17,280 nt of DNA from Coriobacteriaceae bacterium (GTDB lineage: Bacteria > Actinomycetota > Coriobacteriia > Anaerosomatales > SLCP01), in contig PWVH01000095.1 in NCBI GenBank assembly GCA_003563465.1, forward strand, positions 1 to 17,280, written 5' to 3'. The translations under genes and the position numbers were made by a program. Shown here in pieces: positions 8,412 through 14,554 of the stretch (position 1 is its first letter; every line of letters starts with the position of its first letter). The notes beneath the pieces are model-generated. The model saw nothing but the letters and a program-made list of their open reading frames with translations, had not been told where the DNA came from and searched no databases.

Positions 8412-10334
8412 GTGAAGATCGAGTCCGTCAGGATTGAGAACTTCCGGGGCTTCTGTGACGAGACCATTGTCCTCGACGACTACACTTGTTTCGTGGGCCG
8501 GAATGGATCCGGGAAGTCCACCGTCTTGTACGCCTTGAACGTCTTCTTCCGTCAGTTCAAGGACACGGCGACGGATCTCAGCAGGCTGTCAATCGATGAC
8601 TTCCATCACAAGAACGTTGAGTCCCCGATTCGAATCACGGTGACGTTCTGCCAGATGAGCGACGCGGCCCAAGAGTCCCTCTCCGACTACGTTCGCCAAG
8701 GGAAGCTAGTCGTGACCGCTGAGGCCGTCTACGACCCGCCGTCAGGCAGAGCCGTGGTGCGCCAATACGCTAGCCGCCTGGAGATGGAGGAGTTCCGCGA
8801 GTACTTTGAGGCGGACAAGGCCGGTGGCAAGGCCGCGGACCTGAAGGTCATTTTCGCCAAGCTTCGTGAGGAGTATCCAGGCATCACGACCGCGACGACC
8901 AAGGATGCCATGGCGGACGCTCTGAGGGCATACGAAGCGAGTAACCCGGATGATTGCGTGCTCATTCGCAGAGAGGACCAGTTCTACGGTGCAACGCGAG
9001 GCGCCAATCGTCTGGATCCGTACATTCAGTGGGTCTTCGTGTCTGCCACTAAGGACTACTCGGAGGAGGCAGACGAGGCGAAGGATTCGGCTCTGGGTCA
9101 GCTTCTTGCCCGTACTGTCAGGCTGAAGACTGACTTCTCGGAATCCGTGTCGCAGCTGAAGCAGCAGATCGAAGCCGGCTACGAGGGAATGCTGGCCGCT
9201 CATGAGGGAGCGCTTGACGAGCTCTCGTCATCCCTAGAGTCCCGACTTCAGTCATGGGCCCATCCGGGCGTGACAGCGAGGGTCGTCTGGAACCGCGAGG
9301 CCGGCAGGTCCGTGAGGATCGAGGATCCCGCAGCAACGATTCGGTTGGGCGAGAGGGGTTTCACGGGGGAACTACCTCGATTCGGCCATGGACTTCAGCG
9401 CGCATACCTACTCTCCTTGCTGCAGGAGCTCTCGTCGCTGGATGCCGATACGCAACCCACGCTCGTCATGGCAATCGAAGAACCCGAAATCTACCAGCAC
9501 CCCCCTCAGGCCCGACACCTGGCAGACGTACTGCGTGAACTCTCGTCTACCGGGTCCCAAGTCCTCTGCTGCACGCACAGCCCTCTCTTCATCCCGGGCA
9601 CGCAGGTGGAGTCCGTTCGCTTGGTGCAAGACCAGGGAGAGCCATGCTGCTCGAAGGTCAGCGGCGTCGCGTACGCCGAACTTGCCGCCAGACTCGAGGC
9701 GGCTGGCGAGAAGCTGCTACAGGAAGAGGGCATGCTCGCGAGGCTATACCCGTCACTGAACCCCGTCGTGAACGAGATGTTCTTCTGCAGCCGACTGATT
9801 CTAGTCGAGGGAGCAGAAGATGTTGCGCACATCACGGCCTACATGAGCCTAACGGGACGGCTTTCTGACTACCGCCGCTTCGGCTGTCATATCGTGCCCG
9901 TGGGCAGAAAGAGCGAGTTGCACAGACCGCTCGCGGTGGCCCTAGAGCTCGGCATTCCTGCGTATGTCGTGTGGGATGCGGACACAGACAAGACAAACCC
10001 GAGCGAAGTCACACAGCACAAGAAGGAGAATCGAGTTCTGCAAACCCTTCTTGGCGTCGCGCAGCCCGATGACTGGCCCGCGCACCACGTACACGCTTCC
10101 AACCACTGCATCTGGAGCACGAATCTTACTGACTGCGTGCGAGCCGACCTCGGCGCCGCGTGGACGACGGCACAGGAAGAAGCAGCCATAAGATACGGTC
10201 ATCCTGGGGGCCTCAAGAAGAACCCGGTGGCGATAGCATACGCTCACGAGCGTGCATGGAACGACGGGCACAGGTGTGGTGTACTGGACTCGCTGACCGG
10301 CAGTATTGTCGAGTGGGCATCATCCGCGATCTAG
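8412..10334 (+). CDS. OLD-family ATP-dependent endonuclease (ABC ATPase plus TOPRIM)
   Basis: A 640-residue protein starting at GTG 8412; the ribosome site overlaps the end of the KTSC-like gene. The ATPase half has IENFRGF, Walker A GRNGSGKST (29-37), GHGLQRA (325-331) as a signature-like motif, Walker B with EEPE (356-359) and the switch histidine in CTHSP (387-391). The TOPRIM half has the catalytic glutamate in ILVEGAEDV (E466) and the DxD pair in VVWDADTDK (D522, D524). This is the OLD layout; P2 Old and Gabija GajA are known relatives that degrade nucleic acid in phage defence. No UvrD-like helicase (GajB) follows, so it is not a standard Gabija operon. The stop lies directly before attC 2, so the gene belongs to cassette 2 with the KTSC-like gene. 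A 2.2-kb two-gene cassette is unusually large. Confidence 0.87.
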   Translation: MKIESVRIENFRGFCDETIVLDDYTCFVGRNGSGKSTVLYALNVFFRQFKDTATDLSRLSIDDFHHKNVESPIRITVTFCQMSDAAQESLSDYVRQGKLVVTAEAVYDPPSGRAVVRQYASRLEMEEFREYFEADKAGGKAADLKVIFAKLREEYPGITTATTKDAMADALRAYEASNPDDCVLIRREDQFYGATRGANRLDPYIQWVFVSATKDYSEEADEAKDSALGQLLARTVRLKTDFSESVSQLKQQIEAGYEGMLAAHEGALDELSSSLESRLQSWAHPGVTARVVWNREAGRSVRIEDPAATIRLGERGFTGELPRFGHGLQRAYLLSLLQELSSLDADTQPTLVMAIEEPEIYQHPPQARHLADVLRELSSTGSQVLCCTHSPLFIPGTQVESVRLVQDQGEPCCSKVSGVAYAELAARLEAAGEKLLQEEGMLARLYPSLNPVVNEMFFCSRLILVEGAEDVAHITAYMSLTGRLSDYRRFGCHIVPVGRKSELHRPLAVALELGIPAYVVWDADTDKTNPSEVTQHKKENRVLQTLLGVAQPDDWPAHHVHASNHCIWSTNLTDCVRADLGAAWTTAQEEAAIRYGHPGGLKKNPVAIAYAHERAWNDGHRCGVLDSLTGSIVEWASSAI

Positions 10335-10335
10335 T

Positions 10336-10398
10336 GGCTAACCCTGAGATCGAGCGGACAACGCTTCGCGTTGCCGCTCATCTCAAAGAACGTTAGGT
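10336..10398 (+). other. attC site 2 (end of OLD cassette)
   Basis: R'' is GGCTAAC (10336-10342) and R' is GTTAGGT (10392-10398), a full match to GTTRRRY. The arms are GAGAT-C-GAGCGG-A-CAACGC on the left and GCGTTGCCGCTCATCTC on the right, with a TTC loop. Leaving out the unpaired C and A, 17 base pairs form without mismatch. It is nearly identical to attC 4, with a compensated base-pair change in the inner stem. Confidence 0.95.
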
Positions 10399-10471
10399 GG
10401 AGGCTCAGAATCTCACGGCCTCCCGTCCACGATTGGCGTCTTCGACCGGGACGGCAGGGCCGTGAGCTGCG

Positions 10472-10648
10472 CTACCTAGCTACGACTTCGATGACCGGGA
10501 ACCGCCGCGTGTCTCCGCACGCCCTGCAGGCGTACTCAACCCAGCACACCTGATCATCAACACGCACAATCCGTGCTTTCGACCAGGTCTTGCTGCCGCA
10601 CAACTCACAGCGCGACGTCGGCGGTCCTGGAACAAGGTGGTCGCTCAT
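10472..10648 (-). CDS. Zinc-ribbon microprotein, encoded against the array
   Basis: A 58-residue ORF on the minus strand: ATG at 10648-10646 and TAG at 10474-10472. It has an excellent ribosome site, TAGGAGG, 5-6 nt before the ATG. The protein has two CxxC knuckles, C14-E-L-C17 and C41-R-A-C44, spaced as in a treble-clef or zinc-ribbon fold, with WSKARIVRVDDQVCWVEY between them. Such small zinc ribbons bind nucleic acid or partner proteins, but no specific role can be given. It is the main gene of cassette 3 but faces the opposite way to the other cassette genes, so it cannot use an upstream array promoter and must carry its own. I could not identify that promoter convincingly. The family was recognised only by its cysteine pattern. 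Confidence 0.72.
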   Translation of the reverse strand: MSDHLVPGPPTSRCELCGSKTWSKARIVRVDDQVCWVEYACRACGDTRRFPVIEVVAR

Positions 10649-10704
10649 AGCAACCTCCTAGAATCCGGCGGAGGCTCGCAGGGCAGCACTTACGCAGGTT
10701 TCCG

Positions 10705-10734
10705 TTGCCCTCGTCTTAGGCGCGGGGATATACT
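10705..10734 (+). promoter_or_regulatory. Sigma70-type promoter inside cassette 3
   Basis: A -35 TTGCCC (10705-10710) and a -10 TATACT (10729-10734) are spaced by 18 bp, so transcription would begin near 10741 on the + strand. It drives the structured leader and then the tiny ORF at 10864. A + strand promoter here diverges from the minus-strand zinc-ribbon gene. Confidence 0.6.
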
Positions 10735-10740
10735 TGCGTT

Positions 10741-10826
10741 GAAGGGAGCGCTAGACGCACACCCTGCATGAGCCTCATCCACCCGCTCCCTTGCCAAAGG
10801 GAGCGGGAAGCCCGGATGGGGCTTTT
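10741..10826 (+). ncRNA. Structured leader or small RNA with mutually exclusive hairpins
   Basis: From the predicted start near 10741 to the terminator end is ~86 nt. AAGGGAGCG occurs twice, at 10742-10750 and as the right arm of the terminator inner stem (10797-10805). Both copies are perfectly complementary to the single CGCTCCCTT at 10784-10792. The first copy could therefore capture that strand and break the terminator, the logic of an attenuator. It may be a cis-acting leader for the downstream tiny ORF, or a free-standing small RNA. I do not recognise a known riboswitch class. Confidence 0.5.
10771..10826 (+). terminator. Long two-part intrinsic terminator
   Basis: The inner stem is CCCGCTCCCTT / AAGGGAGCGGG (11 bp, loop GCCA, 10782-10807). 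The outer stem is AGCCTCATCC (10771-10780) / GGATGGGGCT (10814-10823), 10 bp with one T-G wobble. A TTT run follows, part of TTTT at 10823-10826. The T tract is short but the stem is long. Confidence 0.65.
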
Positions 10827-10863
10827 GCACACTATGTAGGGAGACTCGATTGCCAGACGCAAT

Positions 10864-11025
10864 ATGTGGGGCTCTCTGTCAATGTCGAACTTCGCGTGCA
10901 GTGTAGACTCCTGCGCAGACACGTTCAATGCTCCTGAACAGGCAATTCGCGGCGCGTCACGGACGCTGCCTGCGGTTTCCACAGTTTCCACAGATTCCCG
11001 AGTTGTTGGATTTGGCCCCACCTAA
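10864..11025 (+). CDS. Possible 53-residue microprotein ending at the attC boundary
   Basis: An ATG at 10864 opens a 53-codon frame whose TAA lies within the R'' box of attC 3 (stop at 11023-11025). Genes that stop at the edge of an attC are common in cassettes. The protein has a CSVDSC pair near its N-terminus and APEQAIRGASRTLP in the middle, weakly like a small zinc-binding peptide. The ribosome site is poor. An internal ATG at 10882, or a rarer ATT at 10849 behind AGGGAG, could be the true start. It lies ~38 bp after the terminator, so read-through would be needed. It may not be expressed. Confidence 0.35.
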   Translation: MWGSLSMSNFACSVDSCADTFNAPEQAIRGASRTLPAVSTVSTDSRVVGFGPT

Positions 11026-11125
11026 CCCCGGCTTCGACACAGACAATCCTCGGCAATGAGAGTTATGCTCTCACCGGGGCCGGTTCTCGGCCTCGGATTG
11101 CTGGTCAAGCCGAAACGCGTAAGAC
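11020..11125 (+). other. attC site 3 (end of cassette 3)
   Basis: R'' ACCTAAC (11020-11026) matches the consensus fully. The R' position holds GTAAGAC (11119-11125), off from GTTRRRY at the third base. The arms are GGCTT-C-GAC-A-CAG-A-CAATCC (11030-11049) and GGATTGCTGGTCAAGCC (11095-11111). Seventeen pairs form when the extrahelical C, A and A are left out, the same pattern as attC 1. The variable loop is ~45 nt. Confidence 0.9.
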
Positions 11126-11144
11126 AAGCTCATCGAGTCTTGTC
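11123..11144 (+). promoter_or_regulatory. Hairpin at the 5' end of the PIN-TM cassette
   Basis: GACAAGCTC (11123-11131) and GAG-T-CTTGTC (11135-11144) form a 9-bp stem with a 3-nt loop and one bulged T. It starts inside the crossover box, so it is the first thing in the cassette and lies ~65 bp before the gene start. It may be a leader element, or a side effect of the cassette-end repeat. Confidence 0.35.
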
Positions 11145-11209
11145 ACCACCACCAAGTATCATTGTCATGTCACCGTCTTCCGTACGCGTCCCGGGGAGGG
11201 GATACGCCG

Positions 11210-13384
11210 GTGAGTAATCAGCTGTCGGATTCAGTCCGCGTTCTGGAACAGCTCTGCAACACAGCTGCTGTTCTCGAGACTGGAATGCCAAACGAGGTGC
11301 TGGAGCAGTTGCTTCTGCTCCACTTGGCCATCGACAGAGACAACGAACCGACGTCCATCGATGCACTTCGTGAATCGCTACACAAGGTCTACGGCGTCGC
11401 GGCACTACCAGATGATCTTCGGCAGGTCGTTGACCGACTGCAGACTCGGGGCCAAGTCGTTGTCAACTCGGGTGAGGATATTGTGCTCAGCGCGGAGACC
11501 CTCGCTGGCGTCCGTGAAGAATGCAGCGCCGGACAGGCGCTCGAGGAGCGAGTCCGCGATGCGTGGCTTGAGGAGATTCGTGCACGCGAGCTGAACATCC
11601 CAGGCGATCTTCTGTGGGCGGCTCTGGAGGAGTTCATCCAGTCCGCGTTCGCCCGACATGGCATGCAAACGGCCATTCTGATTGACCCGGGGTTCGCTAC
11701 TGATGATGCACATGAAGTCAGTCTGTCCGCTCTTCAGAATAGGGCCATTAGCAAGCATCTTCCCCCAGAAGACCATGATTTGGCCGCGGAGCTGATCGCG
11801 GAGTTCTTCGCACGAGTCGGTGAGAGCAGGGATCGCGTTCGCTACGTAGGTCGACTCGCCGATACTGCCCACGCATTCTTCGTTCTACACGTTTCACCTG
11901 ATGTAGCACACACCATGCGTTCGGGCCTTTCCCCCATAACTGTCTTTCTTGATACGAACTTCCTCTTCGCCTTCCTGGGTCTGCACAGTGATCCATTCCT
12001 TGAGGTATCTAATCGCCTTGTGGACGCCGTCAGCAAGTACAAGTTGCCGGTCAAACTTCGCTACCACGAAGAGACGGCTGCTGAGCTGAAAGGCACGCTT
12101 GATCACTACCGTCGAGAACTCATCAAGAGGCGCTGGTCTCAGGCGCTGAGTCGTGCTGCCGTTCGAACGGGCGCGGTCTCCGGCGTGGAGCTTGAATACC
12201 ACCGTCGCAACGCAGAAGTACCCACTGACGTTGCAGTGTTCTTCAAGCCCTTGGAGCACTTCGACGTTCTCCTGCGCGACAAGGGAATTGAGATCTACCG
12301 CGGGTCGGCGAAGGGCGAGGATGCTGCGGACGGCATAGCGACCGAATACGAGCGAGAGCTCGCTGAGGCTGACAGGGAGAAGCCGGCCGCCGCAATCGAG
12401 CATGATGCACGCGTACTTGCCACGGTACGCGCTCTCCGTTCCGAGGCAGCTTCGAGTCTGGAAGCTGGAGCTCTCCTGGTCACGTGCGACTATTCGCTGT
12501 TCCGGTTCGACAACCGAGAAGCGAGGCGTGCCGGAGTCCCCGCGTCGGTTCTGCTGCCCAATATGCTCTGGCAGATTCTGCGAGCCTACGTTCCCACCAC
12601 GCAGGAGTATGACCGTGCCTTCGCCGATACTTTTGCACTGCCTGAGTTCAGGACAATTCAGAGTCGTTCGGGTCAGGCAGCTTCGAAGATGCTGAGTTAC
12701 CTCGCCACATATGGGGATCTCGCAGAAGAGACCGCCACAAGACTACTCTCGAATGAGGTTGTCCTCAGGCAGTTGTCCGTGACTGAAGATGAGGACGAGG
12801 TCGCGGAGATTGTTGACTCCGAGCTGGCCAGACTGAACGAGCAGTTGCTTGAAGAGCGGGCTGCTCTTGCCAACACAATCAAGGACGAAGCTCGCCGACG
12901 CGCGGAACTGGAGGAAGAGAAGAGCCGCATCGCAGCTGAAGCCGAGGCTGAACGGGAGCGAATGCGACGGTCCATCGAACGCGCTAACAGGCAAGCACAA
13001 GACGCTGAGCAAGCTAGGAAGAACGCGGCAGAGGCAGAATCGGAGGCGCGCAGTCGTACAACTGAGGTAGAAACCGAGGCAGCTCGAACCTTGCGTGAAG
13101 AGCGGGAAGAGAGACTGAAGCTCCAGCGCGAGCATGAGCGCCAAGCTCACCTGTCAGCCTTTCTGGTGTCCCTTCTCGTTATTGTTGTCCATCTCATACT
13201 GTGGCTCGGACTTGAGTGGCCAAAGGCGCTTGTGACTCATGATCGAGCACTCGCTATGGAGCTGCTTCTTCTGGCCGCGCTGGTTGCATTGGCTGTGGCC
13301 ATATTCGAGGAGAAATGGCGGAAGTACTTGCTGGGAAGTGGCGTCGCATTCGCGTTGATTATCGCCATACTTCAGCTACTGTGA
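11210..13384 (+). CDS. PIN-like nuclease with coiled coil and C-terminal membrane segments
   Basis: The chosen start is GTG 11210, 8 nt after GGGGAGGGG; a TTG at 11162 would add 16 residues. The 724-residue product has an N-terminal region of ~240 residues that I do not recognise. A PIN-like domain follows with D248 in FLDTNFLF, acidic residues in YHEETAAEL (about 285-293), D399 in EHDARVL and D427 in LVTCDYSLF. Residues about 530-644 are a long charged coiled coil rich in E, A and R. Two to three hydrophobic helices (about 648-668, 682-698 and 708-724) end the protein. The layout suggests a nuclease tethered to the inner membrane through a coiled-coil stalk. It is the only gene of a 2.3-kb cassette. 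A defence or abortive-infection role is inferred from context; no named family is assigned. Confidence 0.78.
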   Translation: MSNQLSDSVRVLEQLCNTAAVLETGMPNEVLEQLLLLHLAIDRDNEPTSIDALRESLHKVYGVAALPDDLRQVVDRLQTRGQVVVNSGEDIVLSAETLAGVREECSAGQALEERVRDAWLEEIRARELNIPGDLLWAALEEFIQSAFARHGMQTAILIDPGFATDDAHEVSLSALQNRAISKHLPPEDHDLAAELIAEFFARVGESRDRVRYVGRLADTAHAFFVLHVSPDVAHTMRSGLSPITVFLDTNFLFAFLGLHSDPFLEVSNRLVDAVSKYKLPVKLRYHEETAAELKGTLDHYRRELIKRRWSQALSRAAVRTGAVSGVELEYHRRNAEVPTDVAVFFKPLEHFDVLLRDKGIEIYRGSAKGEDAADGIATEYERELAEADREKPAAAIEHDARVLATVRALRSEAASSLEAGALLVTCDYSLFRFDNREARRAGVPASVLLPNMLWQILRAYVPTTQEYDRAFADTFALPEFRTIQSRSGQAASKMLSYLATYGDLAEETATRLLSNEVVLRQLSVTEDEDEVAEIVDSELARLNEQLLEERAALANTIKDEARRRAELEEEKSRIAAEAEAERERMRRSIERANRQAQDAEQARKNAAEAESEARSRTTEVETEAARTLREEREERLKLQREHERQAHLSAFLVSLLVIVVHLILWLGLEWPKALVTHDRALAMELLLLAALVALAVAIFEEKWRKYLLGSGVAFALIIAILQLL

Positions 13385-13394
13385 TTGATGAGTT

Positions 13395-13457
13395 GTCTAA
13401 CCCGGAGATCGAGCGGACTACGCTTCGCGTAGCCGCTCATCTCCAAACCCGTTCGAC
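13395..13457 (+). other. attC site 4 (end of PIN-TM cassette)
   Basis: R'' is GTCTAAC (13395-13401), a full consensus match. The R' position has GTTCGAC (13451-13457), with C where a purine is usual. The arms are GGAGAT-C-GAGCGG-A-CTACGC and GCGTAGCCGCTCATCTCC around a TTC loop: 18 pairs plus extrahelical C and A. The inner pair differs from attC 2 on both strands (CAACGC/GCGTTG there). Confidence 0.95.
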
Positions 13458-13538
13458 ATACGTTCGAATGTCTCAAGATGTAACTGCATCGGCGAGGAAA
13501 GGTGCGTAATCTAAGCATCACGACTGAGGGGATGGCAG

Positions 13539-13745
13539 ATGAGCGACAGTGAGCCGGAGAAGTCTACGGACGAAGGCCTAAAACCCGAGCGTGCGGATGT
13601 CGAGCTGACTGAGGCAGCAATCAAGAGTCTGGGATTCCCAGACACTGAGAGACCACCTACCAATCCGCTCGGCTCCGTGTCCGATTCCGCTTCAAGCACT
13701 GGTTCCGGAGACGACACTGGCGCCGATTCCAACAGCGACCAATGA
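13539..13745 (+). CDS. Short acidic, probably disordered protein
   Basis: A 68-residue protein from ATG 13539 with GAGGGG about 8 nt upstream. It is rich in D, E, S, T, G and P; the last 20 residues are mostly S, D, G, T and N, so it is likely unstructured. A short less acidic stretch (about 22-33, LTEAAIKSLGFP) could form a helix. The stop overlaps the ATG of the membrane-protein gene (ATGA), indicating tight coupling. No family is recognised. As the first gene of a two-gene cassette it may be a soluble partner of the membrane protein. Confidence 0.65.
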   Translation: MSDSEPEKSTDEGLKPERADVELTEAAIKSLGFPDTERPPTNPLGSVSDSASSTGSGDDTGADSNSDQ

Positions 13746-14380
13746 CCGTGTCGTTGGACGTGTTGATCGGCACGCTTATCTTCGTGCTGCCAGGGTTTGT
13801 CACCGTGGGTGCGTATGCGGGACTCGGTCGCTTCTTCTCGCGTCCGGACTTGACGCGCGGCACCTTCGTTCTGCTCGCACTCGTGTTGTCGCTTCCCTTG
13901 CTGCTTGTATTCAACTTCGCGGTGTCTTACTTTCGCTTGTCCCTGGTCGCTCCAGTTGGCGTTCCTGAGCTGGAGACTAGCTATGTCGCGCCAGCGTTCC
14001 TCCTTTCCCTTTCGCTCTTGTACGCCGTTTCGGCCGGGCTAGGCGGGGTCGTTGTGCTGGGATTCAACGGCTGGAATGTACTTAAGCGCAAGAGAGGTGG
14101 CTCCTGCCATAGGATCAGCCGTTTAGATGTTTGGACAACTGTCATCGGCTCGCGTACGCAGACGCCCTACGTTGTCCTCGTGCTTGAGAAGTGCGCCTAT
14201 CATGGACTCATGCGTCAGGCGACGACAGAAGATGAGGATCCTTACGTCTTCATATCGAGACCGGATTTCCTGCCCTTAGACAAGAACCAGTGTCCGGACT
14301 GGAAGAGTAGGACGCAACTGGATGTTGATGGCATCCTGATCAGGAAGAACGATATCAAGGCCTTCTGGATCGTCAGCTGA
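13742..14380 (+). CDS. DUF6338-like membrane protein
   Basis: A 212-residue protein overlapping the upstream gene by 4 bp. Three hydrophobic helices are visible at about 5-28 (with LPGF), 40-62 and 82-106. A basic KRKRGG turn follows, then a ~100-residue soluble domain containing ISRLDVWTTVIG, FISRPDF and DGILIRKNDIKAFWIV. An N-terminal PGF-containing helix plus a C-terminal domain ending in a gvlI-x-x-x-dI-like segment resembles DUF6338 proteins, whose function is unknown. The soluble part should be cytoplasmic by the positive-inside rule. The gene ends 10 bp before attC 5. Family assignment is from memory of this pattern and is moderate only. Confidence 0.7.
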   Translation: MTVSLDVLIGTLIFVLPGFVTVGAYAGLGRFFSRPDLTRGTFVLLALVLSLPLLLVFNFAVSYFRLSLVAPVGVPELETSYVAPAFLLSLSLLYAVSAGLGGVVVLGFNGWNVLKRKRGGSCHRISRLDVWTTVIGSRTQTPYVVLVLEKCAYHGLMRQATTEDEDPYVFISRPDFLPLDKNQCPDWKSRTQLDVDGILIRKNDIKAFWIVS

Positions 14381-14390
14381 TTGACCCGAT

Positions 14391-14458
14391 GTCAAACCCG
14401 CGCATCCTCAGAGCAGACAACACTGCGCGTTGCCGCTCATCTTCAAGAACGGTTAGAT
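14391..14458 (+). other. attC site 5 (end of membrane-pair cassette)
   Basis: R'' GTCAAAC (14391-14397) has one off-consensus base; R' GTTAGAT (14452-14458) fits GTTRRRY. The arms GAGCAG-A-CAAC (14411-14421) and GTTGCCGCTC (14429-14438) pair with one A-C mismatch and an extrahelical A. The right half is close to that of attC 2. Confidence 0.88.
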
Positions 14459-14461
14459 GCA

Positions 14462-14512
14462 CGACACAGATAGTGTCGAGTATGATTGGCGTATGCAGTC
14501 GCCAGCTATAAT
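14462..14512 (+). promoter_or_regulatory. Promoter of the TIR gene with an upstream inverted repeat
   Basis: TATAAT at 14507-14512 is a consensus -10; TTGGCG (14486-14491) is a -35 candidate at 15 bp. Just upstream is a perfect inverted repeat CGACAC-agata-GTGTCG (14462-14478), a possible operator. Transcription would start near 14519, giving a ~36-nt leader to the GTG at 14555. This promoter rules out the upstream TTG at 14486 as the start codon. Confidence 0.6.
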
Positions 14513-14554
14513 CAACGAGAGGTGTGGATCGGGCGAGAAGGGAGGGGGGCGCTG

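Noticed and set aside
8412..10334. Gabija system (GajA)
   Set aside because: The OLD protein fits, but no UvrD-like GajB follows; the attC comes directly after its stop.
10716..11021. 101-codon minus-strand frame in cassette 3
   Set aside because: It runs through the terminator stems and the promoter region, and its start abuts the attC core with no ribosome site; the leader structure explains this stretch better.
11140..11162. TTGTCA and TATCAT as a promoter for the PIN-TM gene
   Set aside because: The spacing is only 11 bp, too short for a sigma70 promoter.
11894..12403. 169-codon minus-strand frame
   Set aside because: It is antisense to the PIN domain of the cassette 4 gene and has no motif or ribosome site of note.
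10336..14458. Repeats with GAGCGG...CCGCTC as a possible CRISPR array or transposon ends
   Set aside because: They are hundreds to thousands of bases apart and unevenly spaced, and each is a hairpin with R''/R' boxes and extrahelical bases, which fits attC.
14486..14554. TTG at 14486 as the start of the TIR protein
   Set aside because: It lies in the predicted -35 box and upstream of the TATAAT; GTG 14555 has a strong ribosome site.
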